Shown one piece after another: positions 21,570 to 29,145 of a stretch of 32,597 bases of DNA; the stretch's first letter is position 1, and every line of letters begins with the position of its first letter. The stretch is from CAYVZZ01 sp964456185 (GTDB lineage: Bacteria > Pseudomonadota > Gammaproteobacteria > Pseudomonadales > Alcanivoracaceae): positions 1 through 32,597 of the forward strand of contig CAYVZZ010000011.1 in the NCBI GenBank assembly GCA_964456185.1, written 5' to 3'. Below the pieces are notes generated by a model that was not told where the DNA came from, did no database searches, and saw nothing but the letters and a program-made list of their open reading frames with translations. A program made the translations under genes and the position numbers.

Positions 21570-22358
21570 TGCGTCTTGTCTTACGTCGCTAACCTTCCGT
21601 GGGAAGGGGCCTCTCGCCTGCATGGCACTGGGCAATTTTGCCTTACCGTTTATCGCTGCCTGACGACTACTGTAGGGCCCAACGACAATCACCCAAACCG
21701 ACTTGCCATGGCGCGCTGCTGCATAGGACACACAAGGCACGGTCAGTTTCGCGCAAACGGCGTTAGCGCGTTGTTTGTCACCTGCTGTAGCCACTTGCAG
21801 CAACCACGCGTCGGCTGGCAGCGCAGCAAACAATCCGGACGACCTCGTCTGTTCTTGCTTAACCACCTTCTCAGGCTTGGGTGGCGGTTGACTAGCCTTC
21901 GGCTTTTTAGGCTCTGCCACCGGCGGCCGCTCTGGCGGGTCATTGTCTTTGTCTGTGTGATGGGTTGCAACCGTTGCTGCCGGTTTCTTTTGCTGGCGCT
22001 CGTGAGAATCACCCCGTGGTGGCTCGTCGGTGGGCTGCGGTTTGTCAACAACTGGCTCAGGAAGGGGTTTCCGCTCTTCCGGATTGTCGGGATATTGTAG
22101 TCCCGGTTTTAATAAATAGGGTCGATGGTCAGCTAACTTAAGCCTGTTGCCCAGTCGAACGGAAGCCTCAGAAGACGGTTGACCATCTTCTGCGGGCATG
22201 GCCACTTGCGGTAACGGAGGAGGTGCCAACTGCTCGCCTGTTTGCTCGGTGCCACCGCTCACCCAGGCAATTATAATAACCACCACGAGCAGCCCGCCAA
22301 TTAATAGCAGGTGTCGACGGGGAAGCATTTGCCACAGGGCAGTCATCAAGCGTTTCAT
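21564..22358 (-). CDS. damX: DamX-like SPOR-domain protein
   Basis: 264 residues. A short basic N-terminus is followed by one transmembrane helix (about 17-34), a long Pro/Glu/Lys-rich periplasmic linker (about 80-175), and a C-terminal SPOR domain (about 183-258: AWLLQVATAGDKQRANAVC, VWVIVVGPYSSRQAA). DamX binds septal peptidoglycan and modulates division in enterobacteria. The order aroK-aroB-damX is the classical one, although this protein is shorter than E. coli DamX and lacks its large cytoplasmic part. Its start overlaps the aroB stop by 4 bp. By sequence alone only the SPOR assignment is sure. Confidence 0.8.
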   Translation of the reverse strand: MKRLMTALWQMLPRRHLLLIGGLLVVVIIIAWVSGGTEQTGEQLAPPPLPQVAMPAEDGQPSSEASVRLGNRLKLADHRPYLLKPGLQYPDNPEERKPLPEPVVDKPQPTDEPPRGDSHERQQKKPAATVATHHTDKDNDPPERPPVAEPKKPKASQPPPKPEKVVKQEQTRSSGLFAALPADAWLLQVATAGDKQRANAVCAKLTVPCVSYAAARHGKSVWVIVVGPYSSRQAAINGKAKLPSAMQARGPFPRKVSDVRQDAQ

Positions 22359-23437
22359 GCAGAGTTCGACAAGTGATTGTGTAAAAAGGTTTCCAGTTCC
22401 TTGCCACTGTGTGCAGCCGTTACCACTGCTTCCCCCAACTGTTGCATAAGAACCAGCCTTAATTTGCCATCGCGTACTTTTTTGTCGTGGGCCATATGCG
22501 ACAAAAAATCGCTGGCCGACATATTGTTGGGTGGTTCCGTTGGCAAATCACAGCGCTCAAGTAGCGCTTCTGCCCTAGCGGCAACTGAGTCGGCCAACCA
22601 GCCCAACTCTACCGAGTAACGGCAGGCCATTACCATGCCAGCAGCAACCGCTTCGCCATGCAGCCAACTGCTGTAGCCCGTGTGGGTTTCTATCGCATGA
22701 CCAAAGGTGTGGCCGAGGTTGAGGATGGCACGAATGCCTTGTTCGGTTTCATCGGCGGCGACCACATCGGCCTTGTTGTGACAGCTCTTTTCAATGCAAT
22801 AGGCAAGGGCTTCTTCATCGCCTTGAAACAGTTTGTCGAGGTGGGCTTCGAGCCAGTCAAAAAAAGCGGCGTCGCGTATCAAACCATATTTAATGACCTC
22901 GGCCATACCGGCTGCCAGCTCGCGCCTTGGCAAGGTTTTTAACACTTGGGTATCAATCACCACTGCCTGGGGCTGATGAAACGCCCCAATCATGTTTTTT
23001 CCTTGCGGATGGTTAACGGCTGTTTTGCCACCTACCGATGAATCGACCTGAGCCAGCAAGGTGGTGGGCACCTGTACAAATTTGACCCCTCGCTGATAAC
23101 AGGCAGCAGCGAAGCCTGTGATGTCGCCCACCACTCCGCCGCCCACGGCAACCAACGTGGTAGTACGATCGTGATTATCGGTTAACAGCTGATCGAGAAT
23201 TTGTTTGAAGGCATCGAGGGTTTTATATTGCTCGCCATCTTTCAAGATAACCTGGGCGACGCGCTCTGCCGTTAAAGCGTTGCGGACTTGATCAAGATAG
23301 AGAGGCGCGACGGTGTCATTACTGACCAGCATGACTTCATTGCCGGTATGTTTTGCCAGCAATGATTGGCTTAGTAGATTTGCACCAATGTAGATGGGGT
23401 AACTGCGCTCGCCCAGCGCAACCTCGAGTGTCCGCAT
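22355..23437 (-). CDS. aroB: 3-Dehydroquinate synthase
   Basis: 360 residues. The NAD- and zinc-dependent enzyme converts DAHP to 3-dehydroquinate, step two of the shikimate pathway. Visible: LVSNDTVAPLY, the NAD-binding GGGVVGDITGFAAACYQRGV, QVPTTLLAQVDSSVGGKTAVNHPQGKN with its substrate contacts, and metal ligands in the Glu-His region, NLGHTFGHAIE and LHGEAVAAGM. It lies 82 nt after aroK; a GATAAT in that gap may be an internal -10 but its -35 is poor. Confidence 0.98.
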   Translation of the reverse strand: MRTLEVALGERSYPIYIGANLLSQSLLAKHTGNEVMLVSNDTVAPLYLDQVRNALTAERVAQVILKDGEQYKTLDAFKQILDQLLTDNHDRTTTLVAVGGGVVGDITGFAAACYQRGVKFVQVPTTLLAQVDSSVGGKTAVNHPQGKNMIGAFHQPQAVVIDTQVLKTLPRRELAAGMAEVIKYGLIRDAAFFDWLEAHLDKLFQGDEEALAYCIEKSCHNKADVVAADETEQGIRAILNLGHTFGHAIETHTGYSSWLHGEAVAAGMVMACRYSVELGWLADSVAARAEALLERCDLPTEPPNNMSASDFLSHMAHDKKVRDGKLRLVLMQQLGEAVVTAAHSGKELETFLHNHLSNSA

Positions 23438-23519
23438 AATGTATCCGCAGGTAGTTGGAAGCGTGTAGAATTATCGACGCCGAGGCGCCGTAACACAAGG
23501 TAAAGCGATGTGTTGGCGG

Positions 23520-24035
23520 CTATTTCAATGCGGCTAATATTTCACCAGCCACTTTTTTCATATTGTTACTGGCCGTCGACACCACTTGGTGTGCCACTTG
23601 GCGATATAGCGGGTCGCGTTGATCCAGCAGTTGCTGCAAAATCGCTTCGGGATCCTCTTTTTGCAGCAGCGGGCGGTTACGGTCGCGGTGAGTGCGTGAT
23701 AACTGCAAGGCAACCGGTGTCTGTAGATATACTACATGGCCGCGTTCGTGCAGATATTGGCGGCTGTTTTCATCCAGCACGCTGCCCCCGCCCGTGGCCA
23801 ATACAATGCCGGGAATGGCCGTTAAATCGGCGATCACTTTAGCCTCACGCTGGCGAAATCCCGCCTCGCCTTCGCAATCAAAGATCCACGGAATGTCAGC
23901 GCCGGTGCGCGCTTCTATTTCTTTGTCCGAGTCATAAAAAACGCGCCCTAGTTGGCGCGCTAAGTGGCGACCTAGGGTGCTTTTACCTGCCCCCATAGGC
24001 CCCACTAAGAAAAGACTAACTGCTTGGTTCGTCAT
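23520..24035 (-). CDS. aroK: Shikimate kinase AroK
   Basis: 171 residues. It phosphorylates shikimate at the 3-hydroxyl with ATP. Walker A GPMGAGKST is at 12-20, the shikimate-binding DSDKEIE and FRQREA follow, then LATGGGSVL and the lid region HRDRNRPLL. It sits 3 nt after pilQ, the usual pilQ-aroK-aroB arrangement. Confidence 0.97.
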   Translation of the reverse strand: MTNQAVSLFLVGPMGAGKSTLGRHLARQLGRVFYDSDKEIEARTGADIPWIFDCEGEAGFRQREAKVIADLTAIPGIVLATGGGSVLDENSRQYLHERGHVVYLQTPVALQLSRTHRDRNRPLLQKEDPEAILQQLLDQRDPLYRQVAHQVVSTASNNMKKVAGEILAALK

Positions 24036-24038
24036 TAC

Positions 24039-26105
24039 CTAACGATCCAACTCCACTAAACGCGGCGTGATGAAGATCAACAATTCTTGCTTCTTGTCCA
24101 CTTTTACCTTCTTACGGAACAGAGCACCAAGCCACGGGATATCACCCAAGAAAGGCGTCTTGACCACTTGATGAGAGCGCTGGCGCTGGAAGATACCACC
24201 AAGCACCACGGTTTCACCATCATCAACCAGCACTGAGGTTTCTAGCTTTTGCGTATTGATAATGATTTCGCCGTTAGCGGCGGTGCCAGCCGGTGAGTCA
24301 TCGTTCACGGTGATATCCATAATCACACGATTATCTGGTGTGATATGGGGTGTCACCTCCAACTTCAGTTCAGCCTCTTTAAACTGCACATTGGTGCCGC
24401 CCTGAGAGGTGGTGGAGTAAGGAATCTCCTGACCCGATGCGATCACGGCGGTTTGCTGGTCTGCAGTCAACACTTTAGGGGTTGCCACCAGGCGTGCTTC
24501 ACCTTGGGAATCTAGCGCAGACAGCTCGAGTTGCAGCAGCTTCGTTGATTTGTGAATGAAGCCCAGTGAAAAGCGAGTGGCTGTTGGGTCAGGCACACCC
24601 AGATCAACGACCATTCCGCTAGGCGGCGCGCTAATAGAACCACTACTCATACCAGAGGTGACGGAACCACCCGAGCCAACAAATAACCCATCGTTGCCGC
24701 CATTATAGGAAGCTTGTGCTGCGCCGCCCCAGCTAACACCAATCTTATGGGCAACATCTGAGGATGCAATGAGTACGCGCGCTTCGATGAGCACTTGCTG
24801 TACAGGCACGTCCAGTGTGGTTACCAAGTTACGTACCGTATTCAGTCGGTCGGAAGTATCTTGCACAATCAGCGTGTTGGTACGTTTATCTACACTAACG
24901 CTACCACGCTTACTGAGGAAAGAATCTTCTCCTTCTAGCAGCGCAGCGATATCGGTGGCCTTGGCATAGTTGACGCTGATAAATTCAGTGCGCAATGACT
25001 CCAGCTGCTCGCGGCTGCGTTTATTTTTCAACGCTGCCTGTTCACGCTTGCGAATTTCTTCTGCAGGGGCAACCAACAATACGTTGCCATTTTTGCGTTT
25101 CGCCAAGCCCTGTGTTTTCAGAATAAGGTCGAGCGCTTGATCCCAAGGCACATTTTTCAGGCGTAGTGTAATAGTGCCGTCCACGGAATCAGACACAACT
25201 AGATTCAAGTTAGTGAAGTCGGCAATGAGCTGCAGCACCGAACGCACTTTAATGTTCTGGAAGTTAAGCGACAGCTTCTCGCCAGTATATTGGAAAGCCT
25301 GCTTTAGCTGCTGCTGGCTCTTTTGCGTCTTGTTCTTGACGTTGATGGTGTAGGTATTGTTGGTTTGGTACGCCAAGTATTCCCAATCACCTTCAGACGT
25401 AATAGTGACAACGGTGTCACCGTTTTTCATCCGCGTATCAATATATTTCACGTCGGTGCCGAAGTCGGTCACATCCAAACGACGGTGCAGTTTGTCCGGC
25501 AGTGCCACGCCGGAGAAGCGGGCGATAATCTTGTTGCCTTGCTGCTGCACATCCACCGGCGCAGACGAGCTGGATAGTGTAATCACAACATCGCCGCCGC
25601 CTCGCTTGCTGCGGTGGAAGTTAACATTTTCAATGGCGACCACACCACTTTGTACGCCGCTATTTTGTGCTACCGAAGCATCGTTACCAGGCACTGAATC
25701 TGTCCCCAAAGTAATCAATAATTGATTACCCTTGGTTTGGATGTTGTAGCCTTCCAAACGCATCAACTCGATAATGACACGCGTTCTATCTTTGGCCTGA
25801 ACGACTGTAGCGGATCGGGCATTACCCGTTCCGAGATTGTGATAGCGGGTTTTCAGGTCGCTGGTAGCGCCCAATAGATCGATAGCGATACGAGCCGGCT
25901 TTTCAATGCTGTAGCCTTTGGTTTGAGGGGGCGTCCCATCAAACGTCAGTTGCAACTGCAGTTTATTACCTGGCAGGCTCACATAATCAAGCGATTCCAA
26001 TGCGCTGGCTGATGCGCCAACCGACACCAACAGCAAACACAGTGTTAACACCATGCTGCCGAAACGGTGCATTGCCAATTTTGTTGTTTCTAGACTGTTC
26101 TTCAT
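24039..26105 (-). CDS. pilQ: Type IV pilus secretin PilQ
   Basis: 688 residues from ATG 26103-26105, which has GGGGT upstream. An alternative ATG at 26124-26126 overlaps the pilP stop (TAATG) and would add 7 residues. The signal peptide ends near residue 35 (LLLVSVGASASA). Two AMIN domains that bind peptidoglycan follow (about 37-115 and 150-255). Next is the STN/N0 region (GEKLSLNFQNIKVRSVLQLIADF), an N1/KH-like domain (FISVNYAKATDIAALL, RTNTLIVQDT), and the secretin core with VLIEARVLIA, TFKEAELKLEVTPHI-like and VLVDDGETVVLGGIF blocks, ending LLIFITPRLVE. It forms the outer-membrane ring through which pili exit. Confidence 0.97.
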   Translation of the reverse strand: MKNSLETTKLAMHRFGSMVLTLCLLLVSVGASASALESLDYVSLPGNKLQLQLTFDGTPPQTKGYSIEKPARIAIDLLGATSDLKTRYHNLGTGNARSATVVQAKDRTRVIIELMRLEGYNIQTKGNQLLITLGTDSVPGNDASVAQNSGVQSGVVAIENVNFHRSKRGGGDVVITLSSSSAPVDVQQQGNKIIARFSGVALPDKLHRRLDVTDFGTDVKYIDTRMKNGDTVVTITSEGDWEYLAYQTNNTYTINVKNKTQKSQQQLKQAFQYTGEKLSLNFQNIKVRSVLQLIADFTNLNLVVSDSVDGTITLRLKNVPWDQALDLILKTQGLAKRKNGNVLLVAPAEEIRKREQAALKNKRSREQLESLRTEFISVNYAKATDIAALLEGEDSFLSKRGSVSVDKRTNTLIVQDTSDRLNTVRNLVTTLDVPVQQVLIEARVLIASSDVAHKIGVSWGGAAQASYNGGNDGLFVGSGGSVTSGMSSGSISAPPSGMVVDLGVPDPTATRFSLGFIHKSTKLLQLELSALDSQGEARLVATPKVLTADQQTAVIASGQEIPYSTTSQGGTNVQFKEAELKLEVTPHITPDNRVIMDITVNDDSPAGTAANGEIIINTQKLETSVLVDDGETVVLGGIFQRQRSHQVVKTPFLGDIPWLGALFRKKVKVDKKQELLIFITPRLVELDR

Positions 26106-26125
26106 GACAGCTACCCCGTGAGCCA

Positions 26126-26677
26126 TTATTGATTTGTTTCTGTTGTCATACTGATTGTTCTGGGTCGTTGAACCCATCCGTCGCGACCATCAGGAATAAT
26201 CTCCATGACAGACACAGTGATTGGTGTGATTTTTCTGACCTCACCAAAGTTGGTACCCATGTGGTCTCCCACCTGCACACGCGTCACATTGCCTTCTGGA
26301 TCCCGAATAAGTGCCTGCAAAGGCGCCGCTGGCCGCGAGATAGTACCTACCATTTGCAAACTATCCAACTTGAAACGCTCAAGGTATTCCTTCGGGCGCG
26401 TCATATCGGGTTCTACTTGCTTGCCGTTGCCCGTCAACACCGGCTTTTCCACATCTTTCGGAATGGTGAACGGCGCTCTCAAACGGTTGGCTGAGTAGGT
26501 AAAAGTTGGTGTCGGTTTAAACTCTGGCGGCGGTTGAATTGTGCCGTGTGGTTTCGCCTGAATTTTTTTCATTTCTGCCTTGATGTCGGCAAAGCTGCCA
26601 CTTCCACCACACCCGAACAACATCATGGACAGGGTGAGAGGGAGCAAACAACGAATGGCAGTGCGTCGAATAATCAT
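26126..26677 (-). CDS. pilP: Type IV pilus inner-membrane lipoprotein PilP
   Basis: 183 residues from ATG 26675-26677 with GAGG nine bases upstream. An in-frame ATG at 26692 overlaps the pilO stop and would add 5 residues. The lipobox LFGC gives Cys23. A flexible proline-containing region (about 45-75) carries the part known to bind PilN-PilO, and a C-terminal beta domain (about 100-175: LDSLQMVGTI, GNVTRVQVGDHMGTNFGEV) contacts PilQ. It links the inner-membrane alignment complex to the secretin. Confidence 0.94.
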   Translation of the reverse strand: MIIRRTAIRCLLPLTLSMMLFGCGGSGSFADIKAEMKKIQAKPHGTIQPPPEFKPTPTFTYSANRLRAPFTIPKDVEKPVLTGNGKQVEPDMTRPKEYLERFKLDSLQMVGTISRPAAPLQALIRDPEGNVTRVQVGDHMGTNFGEVRKITPITVSVMEIIPDGRDGWVQRPRTISMTTETNQ

Positions 26678-26688
26678 TTTATGCTGCC

Positions 26689-27306
26689 TCATTTCTTGTT
26701 GCCGGCGTACCGGTAGGTCATTGCCTGAATATCCATCTGCAACAGACTGCCTTTTGGTGTAATGGTAAAGTCGTGGAGCGTTACGATCCGCGGCAACGCA
26801 GCCACCCCGCTCACAAAGTTACCAAAACCATGGTAGGTGCCCGTTACTTTGATATTGATGGGCAACTCGGCATAAAACTCTTTCTCGTTTTCATGCCCCA
26901 GACCTATCTTGTTAATTTCGAGGCCGCTGCCTTCGCCAGTGTGTGTAATATCCTCAAGCAGGCCAGGTACTTCAGTATCTTTAGGCAGTTGCTTTAGCAA
27001 AGCACCAAATTGCTTCTTCATGGATGCCAGCTGCTCGCGATACTGATCCAAATACTTGGCCTTGAATGCTTTGTCTTCATAGGTTTGCATCAGACTAGAT
27101 TCTTTGGCTTGAAGGCGTGATAGCTGGTTGTATTGATCGCCAATGGTGTACCAATAACCGCCACCAATCACCAGCGCCAACACGATGATGACGCAGGCGA
27201 TCTTGATTGGCATAGGCCAACCGCCAATATTTTCCGGATCTAAGCCATTAATGGTGTCGATCCATTCTTGAAGGTCAAAGCCTTTCTTTTTATCTTCTGC
27301 GGCCAT
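26689..27306 (-). CDS. pilO: Type IV pilus alignment protein PilO
   Basis: 205 residues. A cytoplasmic N-terminus (DLQEWIDTINGLDPENIGGWP, as in pseudomonad PilO), one transmembrane helix at about 34-53, a periplasmic coiled coil at about 55-105, and a ferredoxin-like C-terminal domain (IKVTGTYHGFGNFVSGVAAL). It pairs with PilN. Its ATG overlaps the pilN TAA by one base. Confidence 0.95.
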   Translation of the reverse strand: MAAEDKKKGFDLQEWIDTINGLDPENIGGWPMPIKIACVIIVLALVIGGGYWYTIGDQYNQLSRLQAKESSLMQTYEDKAFKAKYLDQYREQLASMKKQFGALLKQLPKDTEVPGLLEDITHTGEGSGLEINKIGLGHENEKEFYAELPINIKVTGTYHGFGNFVSGVAALPRIVTLHDFTITPKGSLLQMDIQAMTYRYAGNKK

Positions 27307-27872
27307 TATTTATCCCCCCCTTTTTTCTTATCAGCATCAGGTGACGACTGCTGAACCGTCAGGGTAAAGCCATTGGCGTTCGCTCCTTTTGCCACCACCG
27401 TTTTCAGCGTGGGCATTTGGAACCAAGGTGACTCATCCAAGTTACGCATCAGATTGGAGATCTGATTATTATTTTCAGCGACACCTTTAATGGTGAAGCT
27501 TTTGCCGCTGCGTTTAACCGATGTGTAGTAAACGCCATCCGGTAGGGTGCGAACCAACTGATCGAAGATATGCACAATATTGGGTCGATTACCCTGCAAG
27601 TCTTGGATCACTTTCATGCGGGAAATCAGCTCTTGCCGTTGTTTCTTCAATTCGGAGATTTCCTGAATCTTCTTATCGAGCTTAGCAATGCGTTTTTCAA
27701 TAAACTGATTGCGTGCAGTCTGGTCGTTAATATTGGCACTAACGGCTTGTCCCCACAGCCACCAAACGGCAAAGCCAACAATGACGGCGCCCACCAGCAT
27801 CATAATAAATTCGCGTTGCTTTGCTTGCCGGCGCTCTTCACGCCACGGGAGCAGATTGATTTCTGTCATCAT
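27306..27872 (-). CDS. pilN: Type IV pilus alignment protein PilN
   Basis: 188 residues from ATG 27870-27872, which has GAGGGG 6 nt upstream. It begins MMTEINLLPWREERR; the INLLPWR box is the docking peptide for cytoplasmic PilM. One transmembrane helix (about 24-43), a coiled coil (about 50-95) and a ferredoxin-like periplasmic domain follow. The start is 2 nt after the pilM stop. Confidence 0.95.
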   Translation of the reverse strand: MMTEINLLPWREERRQAKQREFIMMLVGAVIVGFAVWWLWGQAVSANINDQTARNQFIEKRIAKLDKKIQEISELKKQRQELISRMKVIQDLQGNRPNIVHIFDQLVRTLPDGVYYTSVKRSGKSFTIKGVAENNNQISNLMRNLDESPWFQMPTLKTVVAKGANANGFTLTVQQSSPDADKKKGGDK

Positions 27873-27874
27873 GT

Positions 27875-28942
27875 TCAGCCCCTCCATTCGCGCATGGCCA
27901 GCCCGCAGGCAATCATTAATGCCGGTGCATCATTAGCAATGGCACTGGTACTCACTTTGTTGCTCAGCGTCATATCGCTGAACGGATTGGCAACCGAGCA
28001 ATTGGCGCCGACTTTTTCTTGCACCATATCGACCAGCCCGGGAATAGATGATGTCCCCCCCGCCAATAGCACATGGTCGACCTCATTAAACTGAGTCGAC
28101 CCAAAGAAAAACTGCAACGAACGGTTTGCTTGCTGCACAGTGGCCTCTTTAAAGGGTTGCAGCACCTCGGACTCATAATCGTCAGGCAGCTCGCCGGTCT
28201 TCTTGGCCAGCCCGGCCTCTTCCATGGAGATACCATATCGACGCTGGATTTCTTCGGTTAACTGTTTACCACCAAAGGCTTGATCGCGGTTGTATACCAT
28301 GCGGCCTTGATGCAGCACATTGAGCGTACTCATCGTTGCGCCCACATCAAAGATGGCAACGGTTTCGATTTCATCCGCATTCGGCAGGTCATTAATCACC
28401 AGCTGAAAAGCTCTTTCCATGGCGTAAGCTTCAATATCGACCACCGTCGGTTTCAAGCCGCCGATCTCCAACGCATCGGTACGCAGCTCGACGTTTTCGG
28501 TTCGTGATGCGACCAGTAACACTTCTACCCGGTTCGGATTATCTTCCACTTCACCGAGCACTTGGAAATCCATGCGCACTTCGTCAAGCGGGAAGGGAAT
28601 GTGTTGGTCGGCCTCGACACGCAGCTGCATTTCGCGCTCGTCGTCGTTGAGATTGGCATCCATCTCAATGGTTTTGGTAATAACGGCGGCACCTGACACC
28701 GCCACCGCAGCCGACTTAATACCGGGACGTGTTCGCGCAACCAAGCGCGCGACCACATCCCCCACAGCCTCTACATCGTTAATGTTTTTTTCTACCACTG
28801 CGTTGGGCGGCAACGGCTCCACACCGTAGCTTTCGATACGGTATTGATCGCCGGAACGGGACAGTTCCAGCAGCTTAACCGCAGTGGTACTGATATCGAT
28901 CCCCAGTAACTTCTGGGCTCTTTTTCCTAGGAATGGCAGCAC
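27875..28942 (-). CDS. pilM: Type IV pilus assembly ATPase-fold protein PilM
   Basis: 355 residues, GTG start. An actin/FtsA-like cytoplasmic protein that binds the PilN N-terminus and couples pilus motors to the envelope complex. Visible: LLGIDISTTAVKLLELSRSG (phosphate 1), VDIEAYAMERAF, FDVGATMSTLNVL (phosphate 2), FGGKQLTEEIQRRYGISMEEAGLAK, and the adenosine loop LLAGGTSSIPGL. It is first in pilMNOPQ. It is very close to Pseudomonas PilM, as far as can be judged by eye. Confidence 0.96.
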   Translation of the reverse strand: MLPFLGKRAQKLLGIDISTTAVKLLELSRSGDQYRIESYGVEPLPPNAVVEKNINDVEAVGDVVARLVARTRPGIKSAAVAVSGAAVITKTIEMDANLNDDEREMQLRVEADQHIPFPLDEVRMDFQVLGEVEDNPNRVEVLLVASRTENVELRTDALEIGGLKPTVVDIEAYAMERAFQLVINDLPNADEIETVAIFDVGATMSTLNVLHQGRMVYNRDQAFGGKQLTEEIQRRYGISMEEAGLAKKTGELPDDYESEVLQPFKEATVQQANRSLQFFFGSTQFNEVDHVLLAGGTSSIPGLVDMVQEKVGANCSVANPFSDMTLSNKVSTSAIANDAPALMIACGLAMREWRG

Positions 28943-28988
28943 TGTCGTGATCTCGTCTCGTTGTTATTAGGGTGATTTTCCTCGAATA

Positions 28989-29017
28989 AAGATAAACTTA
29001 CAAGCACTTTATGTCTA
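28989..29017 (-). promoter_or_regulatory. Candidate pilM promoter
   Basis: On the minus strand TAGACA (29012-29017), a 17-nt spacer and TATCTT (28989-28994), about 45 nt upstream of the pilM GTG. Confidence 0.4.
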
Positions 29018-29028
29018 ATCACTTTAGG

Positions 29029-29034
29029 TATAAT
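29029..29034 (+). promoter_or_regulatory. Candidate mrcA -10 element
   Basis: A perfect TATAAT on the plus strand in an A/T-rich stretch, 111 nt before mrcA. The -35 region is poor, so an activator or upstream element may be needed. It would overlap the pilM promoter region back to back. Confidence 0.35.
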
Positions 29035-29145
29035 TAATAACAGAAAGATTGCGACACCACAACAATCTTTGTTCCACATCGTGTTAGACTTCACGCGTTT
29101 AGTCTGTTTTATCCTCATTCAAACTGGAAAAAGGCGTTATTCCAC

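Noticed and set aside
21552..22100. A 182-codon plus-strand frame antisense to the DamX-like gene
   Set aside because: The Cys/Arg/Leu-rich translation is typical of the complement of a proline- and lysine-rich linker.
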